Notes: generated by a model from the letters alone, not told the origin. 64,000 nucleotides of DNA from an uncultured Anaeroplasma sp. (GCA_934216145.1 CAKQBG010000003.1:1-64000); one strand, 5' to 3'. Shown: positions 52,155 through 61,282, counted from the first letter of the stretch. Numbers and translations: made by a program.

Positions 52155-52578
52155 CTATGAAAAACAAAGGTCAGGAATGATAACCATTGTAGCTTCACAA
52201 TAACAAAGTAAGGGATCATATTTATATGATTGAATTAATTTATCTCTCCAATTTAGTTTTGATTTCATCTTTTTGATATCCTCAAATTTATATAATTTAG
52301 GTTGATTTGTAATATTTAAAGATGTGGGATTAGCATAAAACCATAGTATCTTGTAGTATGAACTTTTTTTTCAGGAATGTGAACTATTAGCTTAGCGATA
52401 AAATCAAAAACTGATTCAGTAATATATTGTTTAATTTGCTATATTCATTTTCATAGACGTGTTGTCTAACTTTAGCAGCATCTAATAATCTATGCTGAAG
52501 ATAAGCTTTTTTAGCATAAACATAATATGCTTTAGGTTTTATTTCTATTGGTAGAAAATCAGTCGCAATTGAAGTCAT
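52155..52578 (-). pseudogene. IS91/IS1294-like transposase remnant
   Basis: On the minus strand, ESVFDFIAKLIVHIPEKKVH then TTRYYGF, and after a shift YANPTSLNITNQPKLY and LNWRDKLIQSYKYDPLLCYC, give the C-terminal pattern of Y2-type IS91/IS1294/IS801 transposases (F-x-RLIxHIPxKxFxxIRYYG, then W-x-x-LL...DPLxCPxC). At least two frame breaks (near 52435 and 52337). The segment 52440-52578 (MTSIATDFLPIEIKPKAYYV) in front is open but not recognised. Confidence 0.6.
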
Positions 52579-52642
52579 AAAATCACCAATACCATTTTTA
52601 CATTAATTTGAATAAAAGAAAAAGAGGGCATCACCCTCTAGA

Positions 52643-52679
52643 AGAATGACAAAAAGATTAAAAATTATTTTGTCATTCT
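52643..52679. terminator. Hairpin ending the IS1182 remnant
   Basis: AGAATGACAAAA (52643-52654) / TTTTGTCATTCT (52668-52679), 12 bp, next to the transposase stop. Could be an old terminator or inverted-repeat end. A smaller hairpin AGAGGG-catca-CCCTCT lies at about 52623-52639. Confidence 0.6.
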
Positions 52680-52812
52680 ATTTTTTATTTATTGAACAAT
52701 TTTCTTTTGTTTTTTTTCTATCTTTCTGTTTATTTTGATATTTATATAGATTATGACCAATAGAAACTAAATATATTTCAAGTTCCACTGATTTTTTACC
52801 TTATCTTAGAAC
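52678..52812 (-). pseudogene. IS1182-family transposase C-terminal remnant
   Basis: Minus-strand translation GKKSVELEIYLVSIGHNLYK then YQNKQ matches the end of IS1182 transposases (RGKKNVxxEFLLLxxGYNINKLHNK). Only about 40 codons remain. The rest of the gap to 52925 shows nothing recognisable. Confidence 0.6.
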
Positions 52813-52925
52813 TATGTGAATGTCACAAGCAGTATAATGGAAAAAGCAAAGTAAAAAAAAGGCCACAATTGAGGATGTGATATCATAAGCTTTCGTGCAA
52901 TTTGCATAAAGATATGTAAAAGACA

Positions 52926-52954
52926 TTGAAAAAAACTAAGATACATAGTAAAAT
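52926..52954 (+). promoter_or_regulatory. Promoter of the subtilase cassette
   Basis: -35 TTGAAA (52926-52931), 17 bases, -10 TAAAAT (52949-52954). Start point near 52961, close to the GAAGGTG ribosome site at 52971. Confidence 0.6.
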
Positions 52955-52983
52955 TTTGCTATAAAAATTGAAGGTGAATAATA

Positions 52984-53410
52984 ATGAAAAAAATTAGATT
53001 TAAATTTAAATGTTTTTTCTAAAGTCGAATATATTCAAAATGGTAAAAAGATAACTGAAAAATTCGATAATAGACCTGCAATCTTGACAGTTGACGAACC
53101 ATCTATAATAAAAATAACTACATATGAAGAAAAAAGTGTTATTAAATATGTAATAAAAAATTCAATTTTTGGGTTTATTAATTTAATAGCATCAACGGGA
53201 GATTTTTTTAAAAAAAATGAAATAAAAAAATATAATATTATGATTGATAATAAATCAAACGATATTATTGATGATATTTTTTTATCAAAGCATAAATCAA
53301 AATCATATGGTTTTGTTTTAAATGTTATTTCTTTTGTATTAGTTATTCTTTTGATTTTGTTCGTTGTTTTTCTAGCAACAAATTTACATATTTTTGAATT
53401 AAATAAATGA
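52984..53410 (+). pseudogene. Small C-terminally anchored membrane protein, start disrupted by a poly-A slip
   Basis: From TTG 53084 a frame of 108 codons is open, but the same frame extends upstream with coherent protein (LDLNLNVFSKVEYIQNGKKI then TEKFDNRPAILTVDEPSIIK) back to a run of seven As just after ATG 52984, which has GAAGGTG before it. With six As the product would be a 141-residue protein starting MKKLDLNLNV. As written, ATG leads to a stop after 12 codons. Residues about 105-135 form one membrane helix followed by a short outside tail. Not a recognised family. Heading the cassette with the subtilase; broken gene, slippage switch or sequencing error all remain possible. Confidence 0.55.
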
Positions 53411-54264
53411 AAAGAATATTAAAAATTGTTATTACCACTATTAATATTATTATTTTTGTTTTTTTAAGTTCTTGTTTAATATCTAAAAATAGAAATTATC
53501 CATGGTATTTTTCTTTCTTGAATATTACTGGTGAGGGCTTTAGTGGACAAACTGTATGTTTAATTGATTCTGGATATTGCGATGGCTTTAATGAAGAAAA
53601 CATTATTGATAAGTATAATGTTTTTGATGATAGTGATGAGGTATGGGATGAAAATGGTCACGGAAGTGCAATGCTATCCTTACTAATAGGTTATGAATCA
53701 AAAAAAATTAAAATTTATGGAATTAATCCTACTTGCAAAGTAGTAATTATTAAAGCTGTTGATAAATATGGTCATTGCTCTGTTGATAACATGGAAGAAG
53801 CAATTATTTACGCGTCTAATTATAAGCACTCAATAATTAGTATAAGTTTAGGCACGTATAAAGATGATATTAAAATAAAAAATGCAATAAATGTTGCTAA
53901 AATGAATTCGTGTGAAATTGTAGCGGCAGCTGGCGATGATAACAAAAATACGATTATGTATCCAGCAATGTATGAAGATGTTAATGCAATAACTTGTCAA
54001 ACAAAAACGGGAGAAAAATATATATTAGGTAATTCAAACGAAAAAACATTTTTCTGCCCAGGTGTTAATGTTGACATTTTGAATTTTAATAAATATGAAA
54101 CTTTAAATGTAAAAAAAGAAACTGGTTCGTCTATTTCTACAATTCTATTTACGGGGGTGTTATCTCTATTCGATTTAAGTAAGGAAACTATTAATTATCA
54201 ATATTTAACTGAATGTAAGAAAAGTAAAGTTTTTTTTGACAAAGAAATGATAATTGTGAGGTGA
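53407..54264 (+). CDS. Subtilisin-like serine protease, putative lipoprotein
   Basis: A small S8 peptidase of 285 residues. N-terminal signal with lipobox FLSSC (Cys23) indicates anchoring outside the membrane. Catalytic triad: Asp54 in VCLIDSGYCDG, His85 in ENGHGSAML, Ser242 in TGSSIST (relatives GTSMA). The oxyanion-hole Asn of AAGN is Asp177 (AAAGDDN), a change known in prohormone convertase 2. There is no recognisable I9 propeptide. It overlaps the preceding gene by four bases and is followed four bases later by a secreted protein, so it probably processes that product or a partner. Confidence 0.85.
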   Translation: MKRILKIVITTINIIIFVFLSSCLISKNRNYPWYFSFLNITGEGFSGQTVCLIDSGYCDGFNEENIIDKYNVFDDSDEVWDENGHGSAMLSLLIGYESKKIKIYGINPTCKVVIIKAVDKYGHCSVDNMEEAIIYASNYKHSIISISLGTYKDDIKIKNAINVAKMNSCEIVAAAGDDNKNTIMYPAMYEDVNAITCQTKTGEKYILGNSNEKTFFCPGVNVDILNFNKYETLNVKKETGSSISTILFTGVLSLFDLSKETINYQYLTECKKSKVFFDKEMIIVR

Positions 54265-54268
54265 TATA

Positions 54269-54802
54269 TTGAAGAAAATTCTAATACTTTTTTCTACTTT
54301 GTTTTTAGTTATTGTCAGTGCATCTATTAATAATGTGACAGCATATGGCATGACTGATGACGAATACTATGATTTATATTACGAAGAAATATGTGAAAAA
54401 ATAGAAGAACAAGAAACAATTGATGAGGAACTAAAAAGCACATATGGTGAATTTGTAGAAATAATTGATGAAAAATATGTGTTTTATTATGAGGATATTA
54501 TTAATTCAGAGAATCAACAAGAAATAGAGTTTATTAACTCTAATATAGAAACAATAAATGAGCTTGTTGATACTGGAGAGGTTTACATTGAAGATGATGA
54601 AGTTATCTTTTTGTGTGATGATGAATTAGATATTCAATTTGGAATTAAAAAGATTTCTGCTCATTGGTATGGATTTGATTTTTCTTTAGATAGAGAAGCA
54701 ATGATGACAGTTGGTATAATATCTGTTTTAGCAAGAGTTCTATCAGGTATATCTTTAAATGCTATAATGAATAATCAAATAAGTATGGAACCTGTTGCTT
54801 AA
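54269..54802 (+). CDS. Secreted acidic protein next to the subtilase (first part)
   Basis: 177 residues: signal peptide (MKKILILFSTLFLVIVSASI, cleavage near NVTAYG), then an extremely acidic stretch (about 30-135: DDEYYDLYYEEICEKIEEQE and similar), then a turn to SAHWYGFDFSLDREAMMTVG and a hydrophobic helix. The TTG start is preceded by GAGGTGATAT. A single TAA at 54800 separates it, in the same frame, from a hydrophobic glycine-rich ORF. The acidic leader plus hydrophobic tail resembles precursors of secreted membrane-active peptides. No family recognised with certainty. Confidence 0.7.
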   Translation: MKKILILFSTLFLVIVSASINNVTAYGMTDDEYYDLYYEEICEKIEEQETIDEELKSTYGEFVEIIDEKYVFYYEDIINSENQQEIEFINSNIETINELVDTGEVYIEDDEVIFLCDDELDIQFGIKKISAHWYGFDFSLDREAMMTVGIISVLARVLSGISLNAIMNNQISMEPVA

Positions 54803-54805
54803 GCT

Positions 54806-55162
54806 ATGAAGATATTTATCAATAGTTCCAGTTTTACTGGTTCAGTTAGTTGCCATTTCTTATCAAAACGTATTGAAGAAGATTATGGTAGTTGGGATGC
54901 GTTTTTTGATGTTTTAGCATCGCTACTTTCAACTGCGACTATAGCTTATACCGGATATTTAGCTGTTTTAGCAGCCACAACTGGTGGAATCGGTGTAGTT
55001 GTTATGACAGTTATTAAATATATAATAGGAATATATACTCCTGGAATGATTGCTGGCATAACTGCATCAATATGTGGAATTACTGGATTATGCTATACAA
55101 GAGCTAATATGACTGTTAGATGGTTTAAAGGTTGGGGAACTAATTTATATTTCTTCGCATAA
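54806..55162 (+). CDS. Hydrophobic Gly/Ala-rich ORF, probable continuation of the secreted protein
   Basis: 118 codons from ATG 54806, in frame with the gene ending at 54802 and only one codon after its TAA. Two hydrophobic stretches (VLASLLSTATIAYTGYLAVL then AATTGGIGVVVMTVIKYIIG, and GMIAGITASICGITGLC) are followed by an aromatic tail MTVRWFKGWGTNLYFFA. No convincing ribosome site precedes it, so it is either translated by coupling or readthrough, or the pair is one gene with a nonsense change (joined length about 296). Function unknown. Confidence 0.55.
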   Translation: MKIFINSSSFTGSVSCHFLSKRIEEDYGSWDAFFDVLASLLSTATIAYTGYLAVLAATTGGIGVVVMTVIKYIIGIYTPGMIAGITASICGITGLCYTRANMTVRWFKGWGTNLYFFA

Positions 55163-55245
55163 AATATTAAAATTACGGCTCTTTTCAAACTGAGGTAGTT
55201 TGGTAGGTGGGTAGCTACCTAAGAATTTAAAGAAATAAGGAAATA

Positions 55246-55308
55246 GGAATTAATAATACTTCCAAAAGGAGGTAGTTACTAATTCCTATATTTTTTTGGG
55301 CAAAATAT
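55246..55308 (+). terminator. Terminator of the subtilase cassette
   Basis: TAGGAATTA.TAA / TTA.TAATTCCTA arms with a nested CTTCC/GGAGG pairing, ending in seven Ts near 55300. Confidence 0.7.
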
Positions 55309-55326
55309 TTATTTGTTATCTAAAAT

Positions 55327-55545
55327 TTAAATTTTTTTCTTTCTAGGTTTTCTAGCTATTTTTGATGTGTCAACCATTTTTATAACATACTCAGAATTGA
55401 TCATATACATAATTCTATTTCTAAAATGACTGAAATTAGAATATCCATATGATATTCTCTTAATAACTTTAATTTTGTTGTAAATGCCTTCTAAATAGCC
55501 ATTGTGAAGCCTTTTATCACCAAATCTAATGAATGAGTGTAAATG
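55327..55545 (-). pseudogene. ISL3-family transposase C-terminal remnant
   Basis: Minus-strand translation: GDKRLHNGYLEGIYNKIKVI then KRISYGYSNFSHFRNRIMYM, the ISL3 DDE domain ending (SNGxxEGxNNKIKxIKRxxxGYxNFxxFRxRI), to a TAA at 55327. The rest of the gene is missing; the IS21 left end starts at its truncation point. Confidence 0.8.
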
Positions 55546-55635
55546 GTATCATAGAAGTGTAGGAAAGTGGCAACGATAAAATGTTGGACAAATACTACAC
55601 TTTTTCTTATGATATAAAGCATGGAGGTGCTTATC

Positions 55636-56856
55636 ATGAGAAAGGATATTATGGAGGCAATAAATTTAATGAAAAAAGATGAAGTAAAACCAAATTACGC
55701 TGAACTTGGTAGAATCTATAATTGTGATTATAGAGTTATTAAGCGTTATTTTGAAAATGATATCAAGAAAAGGAAGAAAATTACAAGAACATCTCTACTT
55801 GATGATTATAAAGGTATCATTAATGATAAGGTTGAGGCAGGCTATTCTGCAAAGAGTATCTATTACTTATTAACTAAGAAAAATTTCAAAGGTAAATATG
55901 GCATTGTTAAGAAGTATGTCCGAGAATATAAGCATGAACAAACTAAAAAAACTACTATAAGATTTGAAACGAATCCTGGTCTTCAAGCTCAAGTCGACTG
56001 GAAGGAATCAATGACTTTAAAGAATCGCGATGGAAAAGAGTTCACAATTAATATTTTTCTAATAATTCTAGGCTATTCTAGATTGAAATATTTAAATTTA
56101 ACACTAGATAAAACTCAAGAAACAGTATTTCAATCTCTTACCAACTCTTTTAAATATTTTGGTGGTGTTCCTAAAGAAATATTATTTGATAATATGAAGA
56201 CTGTTGTAGATCACGCCAAAAGTGAGTACAATAAACCAGTTGTGAATTAAAAAATGTATGAATTTTCAAAGGATATGGGCTTTGAAATTAAGCTATGTAG
56301 AGCTTTTCGTCCACAAACTAAAGGAAGAGTTGAAAATGTAGCTAAAATAATGGACAGATTATATGCATTTAATAATGAATTTGATACTATTGATGATTTA
56401 GATGAAATTGTTATGGAATTAAATGAAGATTTAAATAATGAGATTTGTCAATCTACAGATGAAACGCCAAATAATAGATTTAAAAAAGAAAAAGAATACC
56501 TTAATCCGTTACCTAATAAAGAATTTATTGAAAAATATTTCAATAAACCAACCATAAGACACGTTACTAAGGAATCTATGATTGTTTATAACAAATTAAA
56601 GTATTCTCTTGAAACTAAATATATTGGAAAAGAAGTTGGAATTAAAATCGATTCCGATATATTACGTATTTATTATAACAAAAATTTAATAAAAGAGCAT
56701 CAAATAATTAAAGGTAAAAAATATAATTATTATAAAGAAGATATTACAGAAATACTAAAATCAGATGTATTTAAATATAAAAGTGATGAAGAAATTAATC
56801 ATATAGCTGAAGAGATGCTTAAATTATATGATGGAAAAAGTAATAAAAATGAGTGA
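55636..56856 (+). pseudogene. istA: IS21 transposase IstA, interrupted by an in-frame stop
   Basis: DDE integrase-type transposase. ATG 55636 follows GGAGGTG. HTH near 20-50 (NYAELGRIYNCDYRVIKRYF), DDE residues in QVDWKES, ILFDNMKT and GRVENVAK. A single TAA at 56248-56250 interrupts VVN*KMYEFSKD where relatives have an N-x-KFY stretch; no frame change. The product would be split between the second Asp and the Glu, so it should be inactive. Confidence 0.88.
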
Positions 56857-57588
56857 TTTTAGCGATTTATTAAATAATTTAGATGAACTTAAGCTTGATA
56901 CCATAAAGTCCTCTATAAACGAATATTTGGACACAAATTCGAACAAATCATTTGTTAGTGCGCTCAAAGAACTTACGGATAAAGAAATAAAGTTTAGAAA
57001 TGAAAGGGCTAAAGAGATTAATATTAAAATATCAAAATTTTGTTATAAACGAACAATTGCGGAATTTGATTTTGATTATCAAACTTCGATATCAAAAATC
57101 AAATACTTGATTTAGCAAGTTTAAGATTTATTGAATCATCAAGTAATATCTTATTTGTAGGATCTCCTGGTACTGGCAAAACGCATTTAGCAGTAGCAAT
57201 AGGTACTGAAGCTGCAAGTAAGCACATAAGTACTTATTTTATACACTTTAATGATTTGATTAATAAAATTAAAAAAGCTTGTCATGAAAATAGAGCAGAA
57301 AATATAGTTAAGCACTATTCAAAATACAAACTTCTTATCATTGATGAAATTGGATATCTTCCTGTTGATAAAGAATATGGTCAAGTATTCTTTCAGTTAA
57401 TAAATGCAAGATATGAAAAGAAATCAACCATTATAACAACAAATAAACCACTATCAAATTGGAATGATATATTTAATGATTCAGTAATAGCTACAGCTAT
57501 TCTTGATAGGTTAGTACATCATTCTACAGTTATAAAAATCACTGGACCTTCCTATAGGATTAAAGACTTAATTGAGGCCAGTAAATAA
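56849..57588 (+). pseudogene. istB: IS21 helper ATPase IstB, frameshifted
   Basis: AAA+ transposition helper. ATG 56849 overlaps the istA stop (ATGAGTGA), the usual coupling. The N-terminal part TIAEFDFDYQTSI is in one frame and NQILDLASLRFIESSSNILF, Walker A VGSPGTGKTHL, Walker B LLIIDEIGYLP and the end are in another. One A is missing in the A-run near 57096-57101 (TCAAAAATC), which restores the frame if added. Confidence 0.88.
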
Positions 57589-57640
57589 CCAACATTTTTC
57601 AAATGCCACTTACCTGCATTTTTAATTGACATTTACACTC

Positions 57641-58301
57641 TATGATTATGATCCCTTTGGTGAGCATTTACTAATAAAGACATTACGTAAGAATTTAAAG
57701 CCAAATCAAAAGTATTTAGCATACAAAACTAAAAGAATTAATAACTTACACATCAAAAGAGAAAATAAGGTAAGTAATTATATCTATAAATCATGTAGGA
57801 TTATTATAGATTATTGTTTAAGCTATAATGTAAGTAAATTAGTATTAGGATATAATAATGACTTCCAAAAGGGAGGATTTGAATATCCAAAAACTTGGGA
57901 TAAATTAAGTAATATGGATAAGCATTATATTAAAAATAATATTAAAAGTAATAATCAAAGATTTATAAATATCCCCTTTGGTAAGATAAAAAATAGATTA
58001 AACTATTTATGTAACTTACATAATATAGAATTAATCATTTGAAGAATCATATACCTCACAAGCATCATTTTATGATAATGATGAGATACCAGTATATGAA
58101 AAAAATAATTCAAATACATATACATTTAGTGGTAAGATAATTAAAAGAGGATTATATGTAACTAAAGATGGAAAAATGATAAATGCTGATATAAATGGAG
58201 CATTAAACATATTAAGGAAAAGTAGTGTTTGTGATAATCTAGCAATAGATAATCTAAGACATAGAGGTGCGAAAACACCATTAAGACTTAGAGTAATCTA
58301 A
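57641..58301 (+). pseudogene. IS605-type TnpB (RuvC nuclease) remnant
   Basis: The C-terminal half of a TnpB protein: YLAYKTKRINNLHIKRENKV, VSKLVLGYNNDFQKG, INIPFGKIKNRLNYLCNLHN, then after a frame break at about 58040, EESYTSQASFYDNDEIPVYE (RuvC-II Glu), GKIIKRGLYVTKDGKMINAD and INGALNILRK (RuvC-III Asp). The N-terminal half with RuvC-I is absent, cut off at the IS21 right end. A GGAAGC-aataa-GCTTCC hairpin at 58315-58331 may be its right-end structure. Non-functional. Confidence 0.85.
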
Positions 58302-58448
58302 TCTTAAGAAAAGGAAGCAATAAGCTTCCTAGAGTGAAAATTTATTTTTACTTTTTTTAATTTAATTAAAAATTTATTGAATTATACCCATCAATTGTTA
58401 TACAATTAATATGTTTGTGATTTTATAATTTATTAGAGGTGTTTCATT

Positions 58449-59183
58449 TTGAAAAAAAAGAAGTTTTTAATAATATGCTCTATAATAATAGTCTTAATTG
58501 CTATTATTGTTGGTGTATTTTTTATATATGTTTCTAGCTATTATCATGGAGATGAAATTGCTTATGAGGCTTTAAAGTCAGATGATAATGTTATAGTTGA
58601 GGATAAGGGAAGCTATTATTCCTTTGTACCAAAGAATCAAGAATATGATAATGCTATTATATTCTATCAGGGAGCTAAGGTTGAAGTTCAGGCATATGCT
58701 CCATTATTAAAGGAGTTAGCTTCAAATAATATTGCTTGCTATGGTATTAAGTGTAACTTTAATTTAGCTTTCTTTAATGTAAATAGCTATAAGTCTATTT
58801 ATGATGAGGTGAAAAAGGATAATGTTTCATATTATGCAATGGGTCATTCCTTAGGTGGAGTAATGGCAGGAATTGCAGCTAAAAAGTATGAATCTGATTG
58901 TAGTGGTGTTATTTTACTTGCTTCTTATTTATCAAGTGATATTTCTCAAACTAGCTTATCATGCTTAAGCATATATGGAACTAATGATGGCGTTTTAAAT
59001 CTTGACAAATATGAGGATAGTAAGATGTATTTCCCTGAAGATTTTACTGAATTAAAGATTGATGGTGGTATACATTCTTATTTTGCGTCATATGGACTTC
59101 AAAAGGGTGACGGTAATCCTGAGGTTGGAATGAAATTTCAAATAGATAAAACTATAGAATATATTAAAGAATTTTTAGGATAA
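58449..59183 (+). CDS. Membrane-anchored alpha/beta hydrolase
   Basis: 244 residues. One N-terminal membrane helix (about 5-30) without cleavage site places the enzyme on the outer face. The triad is intact: Ser in AMGHSLGGVMAG near 130-141, Asp in IYGTNDGVL near 185, His in DGGIHSYFASYG near 211. The wording (AIIFYQGAKVEVQAYAPLLKEL near 74, then IYGTNDG and HSYFASYG) fits the Abhydrolase_5 family of Firmicutes. Substrate is unknown. AGAGGTG stands before a TTG start at 58449. First intact gene to the right of the transposon island. Confidence 0.85.
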   Translation: MKKKKFLIICSIIIVLIAIIVGVFFIYVSSYYHGDEIAYEALKSDDNVIVEDKGSYYSFVPKNQEYDNAIIFYQGAKVEVQAYAPLLKELASNNIACYGIKCNFNLAFFNVNSYKSIYDEVKKDNVSYYAMGHSLGGVMAGIAAKKYESDCSGVILLASYLSSDISQTSLSCLSIYGTNDGVLNLDKYEDSKMYFPEDFTELKIDGGIHSYFASYGLQKGDGNPEVGMKFQIDKTIEYIKEFLG

Positions 59184-59279
59184 TGATTTCTTTCTTCGGA
59201 TTGAAATCTTTTTTTTAATTAGACATTTTATTTGAAAGATGATAAACTATATTTAATAAAAAAACTATTTGGAGGATTT

Positions 59280-61223
59280 ATGTATAAATTTAGTAAAGAA
59301 GAATTACAAAGCTTTTCCTTTGGAGATTCTAGATGCTTTGTTATGCCTAATGGACTTGGTGGATATACCTCTACTTCATTAATTAATAGTAGTCATCGTA
59401 AGCATTATGGGTATTTAATTGCTTCACTTAAGCCACCTGTTGAACGTAAAATGATTCTAACTAGAATCAATGAAAGAGTAGTTATTGATGATAAAATATA
59501 TGATTTAGAATCTCAAAAATATAATAATTATATTAAGGAAAATCAAAAATATATAGAGGAATTTACCTTGAATTATATTCCTACCTATAAATATAATGTT
59601 AATGGTGTTTCTATAATGAAACAAATTGCGCCATTATATGGTAAAAATACTGTTGCGGTAAGCTATGTGATTAATTCTAGTATTGATTCTAAGATTGTTT
59701 TAGAGCCATTATTTAATTATAGAGATCATGGAGATGCTTCAAATAAAGAGGATTTAAAGTTTACTGAGAAAGAGGATAATGGAATATATTGTCTTATTCC
59801 TGAAAAAAATAAAGATATTAAAATAAAGCTTTTGTATAATGATGGTATAATGACAAGAAATATTGATAAATATACTTTACCGCATTATTGTGAATACGAT
59901 ATATCTACAGGAGATAATAGATTAGATACTAATTATAAGCCTATTCATATTGATATTGATGTAAAAGCTAATTTAGAAAAAAGAATTAGTATTATTTGTA
60001 CAATTGATGAAATACCTAATATTGATGCTTTTGATATAATTAATAATTATCAAAATAGAATTAATTCTCTAATTAAAAAGTCTAAGCTTAGGGATAATCT
60101 AGCCATAGATTTAGTTGTAGCTAGTGATAACTTCTTAGCTTATCGAAAGTCTACAAATTTAAAAACTATCTTAGCAGGACTTCCTTGGTTTACTGATTGG
60201 GGAAGAGACACAATGATAGCTTTCACAGGATTGATTTTAGTACCAAGACGCTTTAATGAGGCTAAAGAAATTTTAAAATCATTTTCATTATATGAAAAAA
60301 ATGGTTTGATTCCTAATATGTTTCCTGATGATGGAGGAGAGCCTTTATATAATACAGTAGATGCATCATTATGGTATTTTTATGCTTGTTATAAATATAT
60401 TAAATATACTAAGGATAAGGAATTTATTAAAAATGAAATATATCCTACTTTAAAAAGAATTATCAAGGCTTATAGTACTCATACTGATTTTTCTATTTAT
60501 ATGGATGATGATTATTTAATTCATGCTGGAAGTGATCAGGATCAAATTACTTGGATGGATGTTAGAATTAATGGCGTTGCGGTAACCCCAAGACATGGTA
60601 AGCCTGTTGAGATTAATGCTTTATGGTATAATGCCTTAAGAACAATGGATTATTTTAGTAAAATATTTGATGATTATGATCCATTTTATTTGAAATTATC
60701 TAAAAAGGTAAAGAAAGCATTTAATAAAAAATTTATTAATCCTAGTTTAAATTCATTATATGATACTGTTGATCCATATGATTATAAAATTAGACCAAAT
60801 CAGCTTTATTCTTTAGCTTTACCTTATAAGGTATTAGAAAAAAAGTATGCTAAAATGGTAGTCGATACTGTTAAAGAATTACTTTATAACATATATGGAA
60901 TGAGAAGCCTAAGTATTAATGATAAGGACTTTAAGCCAAAATATGAAGGACCATTAGAAGAAAGAGATTATGAATATCATATGGGAACAACATGGGGCTT
61001 TTTATTAGGAGCGTACTTTGATTCATATTATTATGTATATAAAGATAAGAATGAAATTCAAAGGATGGTTAATGCTGTTATTCCTCATTTAAATGATGGC
61101 TGTATTAATGGCTTTGCTGAAATATTTGATGGTGATGTAGCTTCAAGAACAAGAGGCTGTTATACTCAAGCTTGGAGTATTGGTGAGCTTTTAAGAAGCT
61201 ATTATGAAAATGTTTTAAAATAA
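59280..61223 (+). CDS. Amylo-alpha-1,6-glucosidase / glycogen debranching enzyme (GH133-like)
   Basis: A 647-residue enzyme removing alpha-1,6 branch glucose from glycogen or branched maltodextrin. N-terminal domain: FSFGDSRCFVMPNGLGGYTS near 10-29 and SHRKHYGYLIA. C-terminal (alpha/alpha)6 domain: LPWFTDWGRDTMIAFTGL near 308-325, GSDQDQITWMDVRINGVAVT near 428-447, RHGKPVEINALWYNALR, and GTTWGFLLGAY. The start ATG 59280 follows GGAGG; the longer frame from 59232 lacks a ribosome site. No signal peptide, so it acts on internal glycogen. Ends at a very strong terminator. Confidence 0.92.
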   Translation: MYKFSKEELQSFSFGDSRCFVMPNGLGGYTSTSLINSSHRKHYGYLIASLKPPVERKMILTRINERVVIDDKIYDLESQKYNNYIKENQKYIEEFTLNYIPTYKYNVNGVSIMKQIAPLYGKNTVAVSYVINSSIDSKIVLEPLFNYRDHGDASNKEDLKFTEKEDNGIYCLIPEKNKDIKIKLLYNDGIMTRNIDKYTLPHYCEYDISTGDNRLDTNYKPIHIDIDVKANLEKRISIICTIDEIPNIDAFDIINNYQNRINSLIKKSKLRDNLAIDLVVASDNFLAYRKSTNLKTILAGLPWFTDWGRDTMIAFTGLILVPRRFNEAKEILKSFSLYEKNGLIPNMFPDDGGEPLYNTVDASLWYFYACYKYIKYTKDKEFIKNEIYPTLKRIIKAYSTHTDFSIYMDDDYLIHAGSDQDQITWMDVRINGVAVTPRHGKPVEINALWYNALRTMDYFSKIFDDYDPFYLKLSKKVKKAFNKKFINPSLNSLYDTVDPYDYKIRPNQLYSLALPYKVLEKKYAKMVVDTVKELLYNIYGMRSLSINDKDFKPKYEGPLEERDYEYHMGTTWGFLLGAYFDSYYYVYKDKNEIQRMVNAVIPHLNDGCINGFAEIFDGDVASRTRGCYTQAWSIGELLRSYYENVLK

Positions 61224-61231
61224 ATAAATAG

Positions 61232-61282
61232 GGGGCTGTGAAAAAAACTTTTAAAATAGTTGTTTTTTTCACAGCCCCTTTT
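61232..61282. terminator. Bidirectional terminator between debranching enzyme and GltD-like gene
   Basis: GGGGCTGTGAAAAAAAC / GTTGTTTTTTTCACAGCCCC, about 17 bp with an AT loop, flanked by TTTT on the right. Confidence 0.9.

Larger units (their letters stand above)
55535..57640 (+). mobile_element. IS21-family insertion sequence (decayed)
   Basis: Complete in outline: left end GAGTGTAAATG (55535-55545), right end CATTTACACTC (57630-57640), an exact 11-bp inverted repeat, with istA and istB between. AAAATGTTGG-type internal repeats occur at both ends. No clean target duplication is visible: the left flank is an ISL3 remnant and the right flank a tnpB remnant. Both genes carry disabling lesions. 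Confidence 0.88.

Noticed and set aside
52387-52578. 63-codon leftward frame as an independent gene
   Set aside because: It runs out of frame into transposase remnant sequence and has no clear ribosome site; kept only as part of the remnant.
53407-55162. Cassette as a lantibiotic or sactipeptide operon
   Set aside because: No LanB/LanM, radical-SAM or ABC exporter gene is present; the subtilase is the only enzyme.
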